From Drosophila persimilis (lineage: Eukaryota; Arthropoda; Insecta; Diptera; Drosophilidae): DNA of 64,000 bases. Both the position numbers and the translations under genes were made by a program. The notes under the pieces are model-generated. The model saw only the letters and a program-made list of their open reading frames with translations. It did no database searches and was not told where the DNA came from. Position 1 is the first letter of the stretch, and every line of letters starts with the position of its first letter. The stretch covers positions 14,570,001-14,634,000 of the forward strand of contig NW_020825298.1 of the NCBI RefSeq assembly GCF_003286085.1, in the 5' to 3' direction. This document shows, piece by piece, positions 35,291-45,592 of this stretch.

Positions 35291-37297
35291 GGATTAAATC
35301 AGTATAAAATAGGAACAGTTCCAAGAACCAGTATTGGCTTTTTCATTTATTTAATGGATCTCTGACTGTGGTTTCATCTTCTTTTCGTAGAAGAGATCAT
35401 GCTTCAAAGGTTTCCAAGGCTTGGGTTTCTATATATATATATCTACAATTGTTATTTCTCTTACACTTCCTTTATTTATTGAAACTCCGCCGCATAGATC
35501 TTCCTTCTAGAGTATTTTCATCTTCGGCCACAAATATAGCCTTTCTTGCTTCCTTTTTTTTTTGCAGCTTTTCTCCACTCTTAGAGAGAATTTTCAGAGA
35601 GTTTTCGTTGCTTCGTTTTTTGTTGTTTTTTTTTGCTTAGTTTGGCAAAAACACGCAGCGACCATTTTTCATATTTTCATTTATAAATTTATTATAAAGC
35701 CAACAGCAGCAACAGAAGTGGGAGCTAGAGCTCTGAAGCTCTGTGACTCCTGGAAGCCTGCCTTTTTGGGGGGTCGGGGTGGGGTTATGGGGTACGGGGT
35801 ACGGGGTATGGGGGCTTAATAGCCAGCTTTCTCTGGGAGCTCAGGGCCTGCGATGTTCTGCGGTTTAGACCTCGGCTACTTTGGCATTTATTTTAAATTA
35901 TAGTTGGGTTGTAATAACTAATGCTCAGAGAACAGAGGCCAGCGGCCAGCGGCCAGAGGGCAGAGGGCAGTGCAGCGGGAGGGGGAGGGGCAGGGGCGAC
36001 AGCTTTTGGTTGCCATGTACACACAGGGAAAATTATAGACATTTTCTGTGGTGAAACTTGTATTTAGCTGCTGCTACCCTTTAATAAGCTGGTGGGCGGG
36101 AGGGAGGATGGCGGGGGGGGGGGGGGAGAAGTACATTTCTGGCATGACATAAGCTCTGTGTGTGCAGAAAAGTTTTGTTTTCTAATTAAATTTACTGCAA
36201 AATGAATGTAAAATTCAACAAATTTCTCACCCACTGCATAATTATGAAAATTCCTGTCTTTTAGGAAGCGATTCGGTGGGGTGGGGTGAGGGGGGAGGTA
36301 GGATATGCCAAGTGACATTTTTCGGTTGCACTAATTGAAAATTCCTCAACAGTGGAGGAGACGCTTGTCTCTTTCCCACAGCTGACGAGTTTCTCAAACA
36401 TTTCCCAGTGTCTAGATTATATTCCAAGATTAATAAATAATCACAATCGATGGGCAGGGACTTTTCCCTCTCGCTCTCTCCCAGGGAAATGCGAGTAAAT
36501 ATGAATGAGCTTCCAGTTGGATGTTGATCAAATATGAATAGAGGCAGACCGAAAGCAATCATGTGTCCATCACGGGGAAAACTTGTATATTTCTGCCAAA
36601 AACAGAAACAGGAAAAGGGTGGAAGGACGCCAAGATGGCAGGGAAAATTGTAATCGAAAACCCAAGTGAAAATGAAGCCTTTACCGCGGCAAAACCCCTA
36701 TCCCGCCCGAAAAACACTGAAGGCGAAACAAACAAAAATTACAATGCTTAATTATGAAAAGTGTTTTTCCCCTCTTTTTTTTTGTTCTAGACAGTCCCTC
36801 GTCCTGGAAATGTGGGGCCACCCCAGCAGCGAAAGTGGGGAAAAGCGGAAAACGCACATGGAAAACATGGGTTAATGAGCGAGAATTATAATGAAGTATT
36901 CTTGGATAGAGAACGAGAGCGAACAACCCTTGCGGCAGCAACGCTGCGCCATCGCTGCCGTCCCATGTGGGTCAGTGGTGGGGTCCCCTCTCCGGTGGGG
37001 CACCCTTCTAATGGGGCTAATCAAATATTTGACATTTACTTTGGTGGGGTCTCTGCCAGCGTTTTCTTCATTAAAACTGAAGTGTTGTTGGAATTTTGTA
37101 AACATTCCATCCACTATGCATATATCGTGTGTGGCGGAAGGGGTGGTGCGAGAAGATTGTGGATCTCCAACACTTGTTTACATCGCAAATATATATATTC
37201 TCAAGACCCTAAATTATCGTTGAATACTAGGTGTAGCGCCAAAAGACCTTCGAAAGCAATCAATCAATAGATGGACCTATGGCAGGGTTGGAAGAAA
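35291..37297. other. Noncoding stretch with no recognised gene
   Basis: No open frame is supported. A G-rich tract with a G12 run at about 36115-36126 and several GGGGTA(C/T) repeats at 35780-35813 are the main features. Confidence 0.55.
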
Positions 37298-37452
37298 TAT
37301 CGATATAATATATAGTATTATAGTATTTTCATAATTTTCCTGGCAACTCAATTATTTGTTTTTGCTTGTTTATCAATCGTACAAACAAATGATGATGATA
37401 TGTACTTAACATTTCAAGGTTTTTATACACCTGATGTAATCGATAAATCGAT
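37298..37452. promoter_or_regulatory. DRE and CGATA motif group
   Basis: TATCGATA at 37298-37305 is a perfect DRE core (DREF site), preceded by GCAGGGTTGGAAG; CGATAAATCGATT follows at 37441. Such CGATA-containing sites are bound by DREF or BEAF-32 at housekeeping promoters and domain boundaries in flies. No gene start is visible beside it. Binding is not shown. Confidence 0.3.
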
Positions 37453-38050
37453 TTTTTTATACGTTCTTTTAATTGAAAATCAATAAATAGCTCGGATTTG
37501 TACATATTTGATGTGAATTATTTAATTATAAATTAACTAAATAATTTAAAGCATATTAGACGGTTGTTATAGCACCTTTAAATACCATCTTTAATGATTT
37601 AATCGAAAAATAGTTATAATAATTTTTCAATATTTAATATTTATTTGAAATATTTGTATAATATTCAATAATAATTTTTGAATAATTTTAATTTTACTGT
37701 TATCTTTTATATTTATTTATTAATTAATTTATAGTTTTTTACATTCCTTAGAATTTTTTAATAATTTTATTTTAAATTTTATTGCTATTTTTTATATCGA
37801 TTTTCAATTAATTGATTGATTTTGCACATATATTCCATAGTATTTTTTTTTATAATTTTACTTTAATTCTTTTTTTTTTATGTCGATTTAAGATTTATTT
37901 ATTCATTTTTATTGTATATATATATTATTTTATATTTTATATTTCTAATTAATTATTTAATAATTTTAATAATGTGATTTTAGAAAAATATTTTGTTTTA
38001 TGTCGATTTATCAATTAATTTATTGATTTTCCTAATTAATTAACCTGCAT
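37306..38050. repeat. Very AT-rich block with spaced TCGATTT phrases
   Basis: About 750 bp of nearly pure A/T. Within it ATATCGATTTTC (about 37794), ATGTCGATTTA (37880) and ATGTCGATTTA (37999) recur about 85-120 bp apart, each followed by an ATTTATTNATT-like run. This suggests degraded tandem units, not random AT sequence. Confidence 0.4.
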
Positions 38051-38990
38051 TTAACCTCCCCTCCTTCAAACATTATAGATCTCCTCAAACATGAAAGATC
38101 ATCCCTGTAAGAATGTACTTAGGTTTAATTTAGCCTTTCAGCGCTTTAGATTTTTAAACAAAAGCCATACAACAATTGTTTCTGTTTCTGTATCTGTATC
38201 TCTTTGTGTAAATCCATCTTTCATCTAAAACTGTATTGAAATCAATCGAATAAAAGAAAAACTCTTCACGGATCAAATCAGAATTGATCCACAGATCAAA
38301 GCAGTAACAGAATATGAGGGAGGGAGGAATGTACGGGCTTCCAGGGTCAATGGCAAAAATTAAACCAAAAGAAGAGACAAAGGACGACACAGGCGGCGGA
38401 AATGCTGAATGCGGGCTTTGGTTTACACCGACAGCGACAGCGACGACATCCACGATGAATGGTCTGCGGACAGTCCAGAGTCCAGAGTCCAGAGCCCATA
38501 TCCATGGATGGGAGATGGGGGATGGGATGGGACTTCTTTTCGGACAACAACTGAGTGACCAACACACAATGGGGCGAGGCCGTTGCCGGGAATGATGTGA
38601 GTTACGCGCCACAGAGCCGATAAATATTTATTTGCATGTGTGTGCCCTGTGTGGATGTGGATGTGCATGTGCGTGTTAATTAAGAATTTGCAGGGCAGAC
38701 AGACGATTAAATGTGTATGAAAATGTGCACACGCCCTTCAGGGGCATCCTCCTCCTTCTTCGTCGTCGTCACGCACATGGAAAACCATTAGTTCTGAAGG
38801 AAAGCACGGGCTAGGGATTGGTATACGATGATAATGTGCCGTAGAGGGAAGGGTTCGGGAAGGGGGTCTTAAGCGGCAGATAATCGAATAAATTAATGGT
38901 AGCCGGCCAAATGAAATATATATTGATTCATGCTGATAAATCTGTTTACATCTTTTTGGTGCGGGGGAAAATTCGTTTCGCCGCTTATTC
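38051..38990. other. Noncoding stretch with no recognised gene
   Basis: No supported open frame. TGTG-rich sequence at about 38636-38674 and a cluster of CGTC repeats at 38761-38770 are the only notable texture. Confidence 0.5.
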
Positions 38991-38993
38991 CCC

Positions 38994-39036
38994 GATAAGG
39001 TAACTCTTGAGTGCGTTCTGATAAGAACTATAAAAG
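38994..39036 (+). promoter_or_regulatory. TATA box with GATA sites ahead of the UGT relic
   Basis: GATAAG at 38994 and 39020 and TATAAAAG at 39029-39036 on the + strand. The pattern matches the upstream regions of the intact UGT genes (GATA sites plus TATA). TTATC at 39059-39063 adds a further GATA site. The only UGT coding sequence downstream is the tail at 39133-39198. Confidence 0.45.
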
Positions 39037-39096
39037 AAAAACGTTCAAGATTTATTTCTTATCGCGAAATTTAAAACAAAATTAAAAGCGAAATGC

Positions 39097-39198
39097 TTAC
39101 AATGGAACTTTTTTGCCATCGCAACAGACTTGAAGGCTGTAATTAAATTCATCCTCAGTAGGGTTGTCTCGAAGCCAAAAAAAGCCAAAACCGACTAA
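39097..39198 (+). pseudogene. Remnant of a UDP-glycosyltransferase C-terminus
   Basis: From 39133 the + strand reads KAVIKFILSRVVSKPKKAK, two more residues and TAA (39196-39198). This matches the C-terminal anchor and basic tail of UGT genes A and B (KAVIKFIIRKLSSKPKKVK); the shared DNA phrase GAAGGCTGTAATTAAATTCATC is nearly intact. Upstream only a few hydrophobic codons (FFAI) may be homologous. Signal peptide, sugar-binding domain and donor signature are all absent. With the promoter-like sequence about 100 bp upstream, this is best read as a fourth UGT collapsed by internal deletion. It lies on the strand opposite gene A. Confidence 0.7.
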
Positions 39199-39420
39199 GA
39201 ACTTATTTTACAGAATGGACTGGTCTCGTGGCATGCAATCTGTCTACCGATACGGCGCTAGCACCTACTAAAAATACTCCACGAGGTTGAACTCCTTAAT
39301 GTGAGTTAATATACGAGTATAAACTGAATAAAACAATATAAAATATACAAATATTAGGTCAAGAACAAAAGGGAAATATCATTTAGTAGAATTCGTATCA
39401 AAGAACTGCATTAAGCCCAA

Positions 39421-39493
39421 TCGAACTCGTCTCGAACTCGTCTCGAACTCGTCTCGAACTTGTCTCGAACTTGTCTCGAACTTGTCTCGAACT
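39421..39493 (+). repeat. 11-bp minisatellite, 6.6 copies
   Basis: Three units of TCGAACTCGTC (39421-39453) are followed by three of TCGAACTTGTC (39454-39486) and a partial unit. The block arrangement shows separate expansion of two variants. Confidence 0.85.
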
Positions 39494-39689
39494 CTATACC
39501 CGCTTCAAACTCAATCTTCCAAAAAAAACCAGCTTCAGCATGTTCGATTTCTATGGGCTTTCACACGAAACGAATAAGTCGCAAGAATTCTTATGTTCGA
39601 TGCAAGATTTTCTTTGACTTTTGCTATTTATACGCGATACCCAAGGATGTACTTAGAGATGTGCTAGTTTTGTGGTAGATGAGGATAAA

Positions 39690-39880
39690 GTAGATGAAGA
39701 TATATGTATCCATGCCGGTCTGTCCGTCCCGATAAGCGATAAGATCCCAAAGACTATAATAGCCAAAGCAACACAATTTTGTATCCAGACTTTGGATAGA
39801 GAAAACCGAAAACGCTCAGACAGAGAATTTCACCAGAGAGCGAAATTGAGAGAGATCGCGGTCTCCGCAGAGTTGCATAA
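39690..39880 (+). mobile_element. Possible fragment of a dispersed Drosophila repeat
   Basis: GGTCTGTCCGTCCCGATAAG, then GATCCCAAAGACTATAATAGC and a CAATTTTGTATCCAGACTTT phrase resemble the CTGTCCGT...GATCTC...GACTATAA...GCTA interior of widespread noncoding repeats in Drosophila. Boundaries cannot be set from one copy. Any open frame across it should not be read as a gene. Confidence 0.4.
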
Positions 39881-39916
39881 ATCATAAGATTAGACACATA
39901 TGGAAATACTGATCGT

Positions 39917-40242
39917 TATATAAGTAGAACACCGCCCACTGCTGAGTTCCCGCTAGTTTTCTGATTATATCTGACATTTAGCTTCGAGTAACGATCCAAC
40001 GAATAATTCAAAATGTTTCATTCGATAAGGGTATGGTTATCACTTTTGAGGGCACTTACAATGCGATTATTTACGAAATGATTAGTTCTGATAGACTGCG
40101 AAAAGCCATATTCTAGAAAGTGTCTTCTCAGCAATTCGAATACAAATTTATACACCCATGCTCCGGCTTTCGCAAAATTAGCGAATACGATTTAGAAAAA
40201 ATTTTTCGCTCAGCTACTTGGCTGTCTAGGAGGAGCTTGTAG
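39917..40242 (+). pseudogene. Unrecognised decayed coding segment behind a TATA box
   Basis: TATATAAG at 39917-39924 is followed by one + frame reading KGMVITFEGTYNAIIYEM, a TAG at 40114-40116, then SSQQFEYKFIHPCSGFRKIS and SEYDLEKIFRSATWL to a second stop at 40243. The two halves share the same frame. I do not recognise the protein. An ATG at 40013 opens only a 22-codon frame in a different phase. Could be a small dead gene or chance. Confidence 0.3.
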
Positions 40243-40336
40243 ACAATAGACATGGCCCCTTAGATTGCCTTCACCGCCGCATGGAACATACAACAATGAT
40301 CCAGGAGCCTCAAGAAGTAACTGTTGTTTTGTCTTA

Positions 40337-40342
40337 TTTATT
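40337..40342 (-). promoter_or_regulatory. Poly(A) signal of UGT gene A
   Basis: AATAAA on the - strand, 121 bp past the stop codon. The surrounding sequence (CTAAATTTAGGTACATATAGGC) is homologous to the 3' flank of gene B, where the hexamer has become AATATA. Confidence 0.55.
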
Positions 40343-40462
40343 TGCCTATATGTACCTAAATTTAGTAGTTGAACGACCTTGGTAGAGTATTTTGCTATGG
40401 ATTGTGCTTATCGGTAGACAGAATACTTAGGGACTTGTTGAATCACTTCTCTGTTTCACGAT

Positions 40463-42104
40463 TTACTGTTTCTTGACCTTCTTTGGCTTCGAGGAGAGCT
40501 TTCTGATGATGAATTTAATAACAGCCTTCGTCAGTAGCAGGAAAACAACGAGAATGATGGCCAAAAGAGCAAAGACATCCAAGTTGTTGGCTGCTACGAA
40601 GCTCATGTGCATCAGAGGACTCTGGAGATGAGCGGCACCATGGTGACGGATAACATATTCGGACCAGTAGATGACCGATTCCCGGGCAGTGAGTGGACGA
40701 TCGCGATAGAGTTTGGAAAAGGTGGACACTGCCTGGGAGTATGTGGGATTTGAGAGGATCTCCTCGATGCCCTCGCGGAACGGCTGCTCCTCGAGGGTTA
40801 GGAGACTCTGAGTGAGGCCAAAGCCCTTCTTGACCATGGCATCGGCGTTCGCGGGTTGATCGCCAAAGACGGGAAGGGATAACATGGGCTTTCCATGGTA
40901 TTGGGCCTCAGTGATGCCTCCTTTTCCGGCGTGATTGATGAATAGTTTGATCTTGGGATGGGCGAGGATGTCATCCTGTGGAAGCCACTTGGAGTAGAGG
41001 ATGTTGTCCGACTTGCCAGGGGTCTTGTCCAGGTCCTCCCACTTCCAGATGACCCTCTGCTTCAGTTTCGAGAGGACATTGAACATCTTTTGGACGGTGT
41101 CGGGGCTGAGATGCGATCCCTGCACATTGGATCCCAGACTGAGGAGTATAGCGCCATCCGTGGCGTTCCCCACGAACTCCTCTATGTTCGGGGGCAGTGG
41201 AGTAGGGGTGTCCTTGATTTGAATGCCACCAATCTCAATCACACCGGGAACATTGGGTCGAATGGGTCCCTCGCTGATTGCGTGGGAGGCAAAGAACACG
41301 AGGGATACATTCTTCATCATCTCCGAATACTCGGGCATATGGGGATCATCGCCAAAGACTTCTCTGTTGAAAAGATTGAACAATGAGTACTATTTCCTGG
41401 GTTTTCTGCTCTTTTACTTACTTGTAAGCCTTTTTGTTTTGTATCTCTCCCATTTTTGAAAAGACCTTATAGCCAATGCCCGTCAGGTAGCTGCTGAGGC
41501 GCTGGCCAAAGCTCAAGCCCTTTCCCTTTTCCACCGAATCATTGATGCTAGGGACACAGGACGGCTCTTCCGGGTTGCCAATCAGGTAGTTGAACAAGGG
41601 GCTCGGGGGCAGGGTGGCCACTACGATCACGGGAGCCTTTAGCTTCTGGGCAAAACCCATCTGGTAGTCGTTCAAGGCAAAGCCCGACAGCACCAGATCG
41701 AATCTGTTGTCCTTGTTCACGTAGAGATCGCGCACTCGCGTGTCCTTCAGGGCATCGGCTATTTTGTGGAACATAAACCGCATGTGTCCGAACATACGGA
41801 ACATGGCAAATAGCATGTTTTTGTCGTTGTTCTTCCCCATTTTCTCAAAGACTCTGCTCATGTGCTCCGTATCCTCCTCGCTCAGAGGCACTTGAATCAG
41901 ATTGATGTCCTTGTGGGTGATGGCCGGCTCCAGGACTGTGACCACCGTGACATTATGTCCCCGCTCCGCGAGAGCCTTGGCCGCCGACATCTGAATGATC
42001 AAATGGGAGGGACTTAGGCTGGTAAACAATCCCAGAATGTTGGCTCCCTGGCCTCCACCGATTAGGGCGACGGCAGCTACCGCTAGCAACAAGATTCGCA
42101 CCAT
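40463..42104 (-). CDS. UDP-glycosyltransferase A (Ugt37-like)
   Basis: Transfers a sugar, usually glucose in insects, from a UDP-sugar to small lipophilic acceptors in the ER lumen. Exons on the - strand: 42104-41422 and 41363-40463, split by a 58-bp GT-AG intron in phase 2; 527 residues, normal for the family. Residues 1-20 form a signal peptide (MVRILLLAVAAVALIGGGQG). SLSPSH follows, with His34 the likely catalytic base. The UGT signature spans about 369-397 (FINHAGKGG to VFGDQ). A membrane helix lies at about 489-511 and the end KVKKQ is a KxKxx ER-retrieval signal. I chose ATG 42104 because GTCGATATGGTG matches GTCGAAATGGTG at gene B; the frame's 5' extension has only a GTG. Assignment to Ugt37 is from remembered resemblance. 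Confidence 0.93.
41364..41421 (-). other. Intron of UGT gene A (58 bp)
   Basis: Donor AA/GTAAGT and acceptor TTCAACAG. Position and phase are the same as in genes B (58 bp) and C (57 bp), between Tyr-Lys and the (E/D)(V/L)(F/Y)GDDP motif, which supports common descent. Confidence 0.9.
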
Positions 42105-42160
42105 ATCGACAGGTGTAGAGCACACAGCCGACTCTGGACAAAACACCCGGCAACTCGTTC

Positions 42161-42166
42161 TTTATA
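42161..42166 (-). promoter_or_regulatory. TATA box of UGT gene A
   Basis: TATAAA on the - strand within CACTATAAAGAAC, ending 57 bp upstream of the ATG. It mirrors the TATA box of gene B at 42661. Confidence 0.65.
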
Positions 42167-42203
42167 GTGAATGGATGTTGTCGCTGACACTCAGGTTTGC
42201 CGC

Positions 42204-42588
42204 GATAAGGAGTCCGCCTTGTTGTAATAGGTAATGATAACACATATCGCACTCATTTTTGGCACTTTCGTGGTAGACATTTCGTTTATATTTGGATTTT
42301 CCATGGAATATAATTATTATTACCAAAAGGGGGGACATTATCGTCTCGTAAGATGCATATATATATGGGATTCGTACTTGAAATGATTATAATGAATCTA
42401 ATACGCCTACTCCCCGTCTCTCACAAACAAAATCTAAAGATTATCAAAATGTTTAAGGCGATAAGGGCCACTTCTTATCAGTTTCGGGTGCATTGCTTCC
42501 ACGAAATGGACAGAAAATATTGCGAAATGTTTAACATTACCTATCACAACATTGGAGCACAATCAAATCGCACAAGGGAGCCCTTATC
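42204..42588. promoter_or_regulatory. GATA-site cluster between divergent UGT genes
   Basis: Seven GATAA/TTATC motifs: 42204-42208, 42236-42240, 42338-42342, 42441-42445, 42460-42464, 42475-42479 and 42584-42588, inside the 617-bp spacer between the two ATGs. Intestinal and tubule detoxification genes in flies are commonly driven by GATA factors (serpent, GATAe), so gut or fat-body expression is inferred. Confidence 0.5.
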
Positions 42589-42660
42589 GAACCACGTTCC
42601 GGATTCGGCGTAAGCGCAAACACGATTAGTCAGCAAATGAGAGCGACAACATATCTTCCA

Positions 42661-42666
42661 TATAAA
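42661..42666 (+). promoter_or_regulatory. TATA box of UGT gene B
   Basis: TATAAA in CCATATAAAGCAG, with an initiator-like TATCAACAG about 29 bp downstream (42686-42694) and the ATG at 42722. Confidence 0.65.
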
Positions 42667-42721
42667 GCAGTGCCAGACGGGGTTCTATCAACAGTAGTCC
42701 GGGTGCATTGCAAGCGTCGAA

Positions 42722-44375
42722 ATGGTGCAGAACGTTGGTCGAATCTTTTTGCTGGCGGCAGTCGCCGTCGCTTTTATCGGCGACAGTCAGGGAGCGAATA
42801 TTCTGGGGCTGTTTCCCAGTCTAAGTCCCTCCCATTTGATCATTCAGATGTCGGCGGCCAAGGCCCTCGCGGAGCAGGGTCATAATGTCACGGTGGTCAC
42901 AGTCCTGAAGCCGGCCGTCACCCACAAGGACATCAATGTGATTCAAGTGCCACTGACCAAGGAGGAGGCGGCAAGCATGAGTGCCATCATAGAGAAAATG
43001 TCGAAGAACGACAACAAGAACATGTTGACTACCATGTTCCGGATGATCGGACAGATGGGCTTCATGTTCGACAAAATGGCGGATGCCCTGAAGGATCCGC
43101 GAGTCCGGGGCCTCTACGAGAACAAGGACAACAAGTTCGAACTGGTTCTCTCGGGATTCTTCATGAACGAATACCAAATGGGCTTTGCCAAGAAGGTGAA
43201 TGCTCCCTTGATTGTTGTTGCCACAATGCCACCGAATCTATTGCTGAATTTTTTGATTGGAAACCCTGAAGAAATCGCCTATGTGCCCAGCATTAATGAT
43301 TCGCTGGAAAGAGGCCAGGGAATGTCGTTCAAGCAACGCATCAGCGGCTTCATTATGAGCCTCGGTTTTCGGGTATTTGGTAAAGTTTTGGAGTACCGCA
43401 ACAAAAACTCCTACAAGTAAGTAGATCACAGGAAAACCCTTGAACAAGATCTCACCGATCATCCTTCCTTGCAGAGAACTCTTTGGCGATGATCCCAACA
43501 TGCCCGAGTATTCAGAGATGATGAAGAATGTCTCCCTCGTGTTCTTTGCCTCCCACGCAATCAGCGAGGGACCCATACGACCCAATGTTCCCGGTGTGAT
43601 TGAGATTGGTGGCATTCAAGTCAAGGATACGCCTGCTCCTCTCCCAAAGAATATGGCGGAGTTCTTGGGGAATGCCACGGATGGCGCTATACTCCTCAGT
43701 CTGGGATCCAATGTGCAGGGATCTCATCTCAGCCCCGACACCGTACAAAAGATGTTCAATGTCCTCTCGAAACTGAAGCAGAGGGTCATCTGGAAGTGGG
43801 AGGACCTGGACAAGACCCCTGGCAAGTCGGACAACATCCTCTACTCCAAGTGGCTTCCACAGGACGATATCCTCGCCCATCCCAAGATCAAACTGTTCAT
43901 CAATCACGCAGGAAAAGGAGGAATCACTGAGGCCCAATACCATGGAAAGCCCATGTTATCCCTTCCCGTCTTTGGCGATCAACCCGCGAATGCCGACGCC
44001 ATGGTCAAGAAGGGCTTTGGCCTCACTCAGAGTCTCCTAACCCTCGAGGAGCAGCCGTTTCGCGAGGGCATCGAGGAGGTCCTCTCGAACACCAAGTACG
44101 CTCAAACGGTGTCCACTTTCTCCAAGCTCTATCGCGATCGTCCACTCACTGCCCGGGAATCGGTCATCTACTGGTCCGAATATGTCATCCGTCACCATGG
44201 TGCCGCACATCTCCAGAGTCCTCTGGTCCACATGAGCTTCGTAGCAGCCAACAACTTGGATGTCTTTGCTCTTTTGGCCATCATTCTCGTTGTTTTCCTG
44301 CTACTGACGAAGGCTGTAATTAAATTCATCATCAGAAAGCTCTCTTCGAAGACAAAGAAGGTCAAGAAACAGTAA
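42722..44375 (+). CDS. UDP-glycosyltransferase B (Ugt37-like)
   Basis: Same enzyme class and ER-lumen role as gene A, its head-to-head neighbour. Exons 42722-43416 and 43475-44375 with a 58-bp intron in phase 2; 531 residues. The signal peptide is MVQNVGRIFLLAAVAVAFIG plus four residues, followed by ANILGLF and SLSPSH with the predicted catalytic His. UGT signature at about 373-401; membrane helix at about 493-515; KVKKQ end. By eye exon 1 is about 70% identical to gene A in protein, but exon 2 is about 95%, with some 137 residues (GNATDG through EGIEE) identical. This fits gene conversion between the inverted copies. All motifs are intact, so it should be functional. Confidence 0.93.
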
Positions 44376-44475
44376 AATTTGGAACAAAAGAATGATTCAC
44401 CGCCAAATTCCCAGTTAAATTACACCACCAGTACCTTAAATGTCGTTATATACTAAATTTAAGTACATATAAGCA

Positions 44476-44481
44476 AATATA
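44476..44481 (+). promoter_or_regulatory. Likely variant poly(A) signal of UGT gene B
   Basis: AATATA in a 3' flank homologous to that of gene A, where the same position carries AATAAA. About 100 bp past the stop. Confidence 0.35.
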
Positions 44482-45483
44482 TTGATTAAATCTGTAAAAA
44501 ATGGGTTTTTTAGGGGCGAATTATAAATATATTTGGAAGCAAAGAAACCCAAGAGATTGTGGTAAGAAGAGATAAGAAAAAGAAGGAATTTGAACTTTCA
44601 AAAGCCTTAGAGCATTGGGTTTGATCGAACTTGGCTTCCTAAAATTCTCCTCCACAAAATTAAGCATAACTTTGGTTCGTTCCAGCCTCTTTCAAGCAAG
44701 TGTTTGATCAAACTCCTTTTCCTGGCTGCAATAATATGTATGTTCGTGTTCGACATCGAGCTGCTCTCAAGACAAATTTGGCGATCAAGCATGTTCGATT
44801 GTATCTAACAGATTTACATATATCTTCGGGTATTTCCCATGATTCTCCTTCTCTATCACTGAAGACAAATACATAAGAATTTCATGAATAAAGGAAAGGT
44901 TTCCGAAAAAATATTGTCTCCAAGCCAAAACGTATAGAATAAATTATGAAATAATATAGAATAAATATAGTTCCAATAGTTACCCATAGTTGCAATGTCA
45001 CGATGATTGGACAGGCCTCCAGAATATCTCAATGCTAAAAGTATCGATACCTCCTCAGGGCGCCACGGTGTGCACTGATTATGCTATCATGGCGTTGATT
45101 ATGGTAGAGTCTGAAAGATTGTGAATAATTGGGAATATCTTTACTGTGATGGCAATAAAGATTGGGTTATCAAAAGGCTTCCTCGTATACGATTATTATT
45201 ACGTTGGGACTATGAATTCTCATTCCATTAAAACGTATTATATGATTGTGAAATAATATGGTTGCTATTCCATTATTAGTTCCTCACATAAGCGTGAGAA
45301 TTCCCGGAGAGAGAATTTGTTGTCCAAGCAAATGACAGATAATGAATAAGCAGTATTCCGATTCCGATTTGTTAGGAATTCTACCCTCCAGAAGCTAGAT
45401 TTTGCAATAGTTTTTCGTACAACAGATGTTTGAGGCATTCAAAAGATTAAGAGACTATTAACACTTGTAGCAGCAGGCAGGCT
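44482..45483. other. Spacer between UGT genes B and C
   Basis: No gene recognised. AT-rich, with repeated ATTATGAAATAATAT-like phrases around 44944-44975 and 45238-45262. No trace of a further UGT copy was seen. Confidence 0.5.
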
Positions 45484-45567
45484 GATAAGGCAGTCTGTTG
45501 ATAACGCTTATCAGAGGGCTCTGCTCTGTGTTAAAGGGAGAGCCAGTACCTGGCCGCGAGATCAGTT
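45484..45567 (+). promoter_or_regulatory. Promoter region of UGT gene C
   Basis: GATAA at 45484-45488, then a palindromic pair GATAACGCTTATC (45500-45512). A degenerate TATA (GTTAAAG, 45530-45536) lies about 30 bp before an initiator ATCAGTT (45561-45567). The ATG follows at 45593. GATA control resembles genes A and B. Confidence 0.45.
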
Positions 45568-45592
45568 CATTTTGAGTTGTTCCCGCGATCAG

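Noticed and set aside
38154-38612. 152-codon - strand frame
   Set aside because: No recognisable domain and simple-repeat translation; no start context or conservation evidence available here.
40958-41386. 142-codon + strand open frame, and similar frames opposite genes B and C
   Set aside because: These are antisense shadows of conserved UGT exons; they arise in all three copies because the sense codons are conserved.
41366-42146. A longer N-terminus for UGT gene A beginning at 42146
   Set aside because: That codon is GTG, not ATG; the signal peptide starts at ATG 42104, whose context matches gene B.
45572-45592. A start for UGT gene C at 45572
   Set aside because: The codon is TTG; ATG 45593 gives a proper signal peptide.
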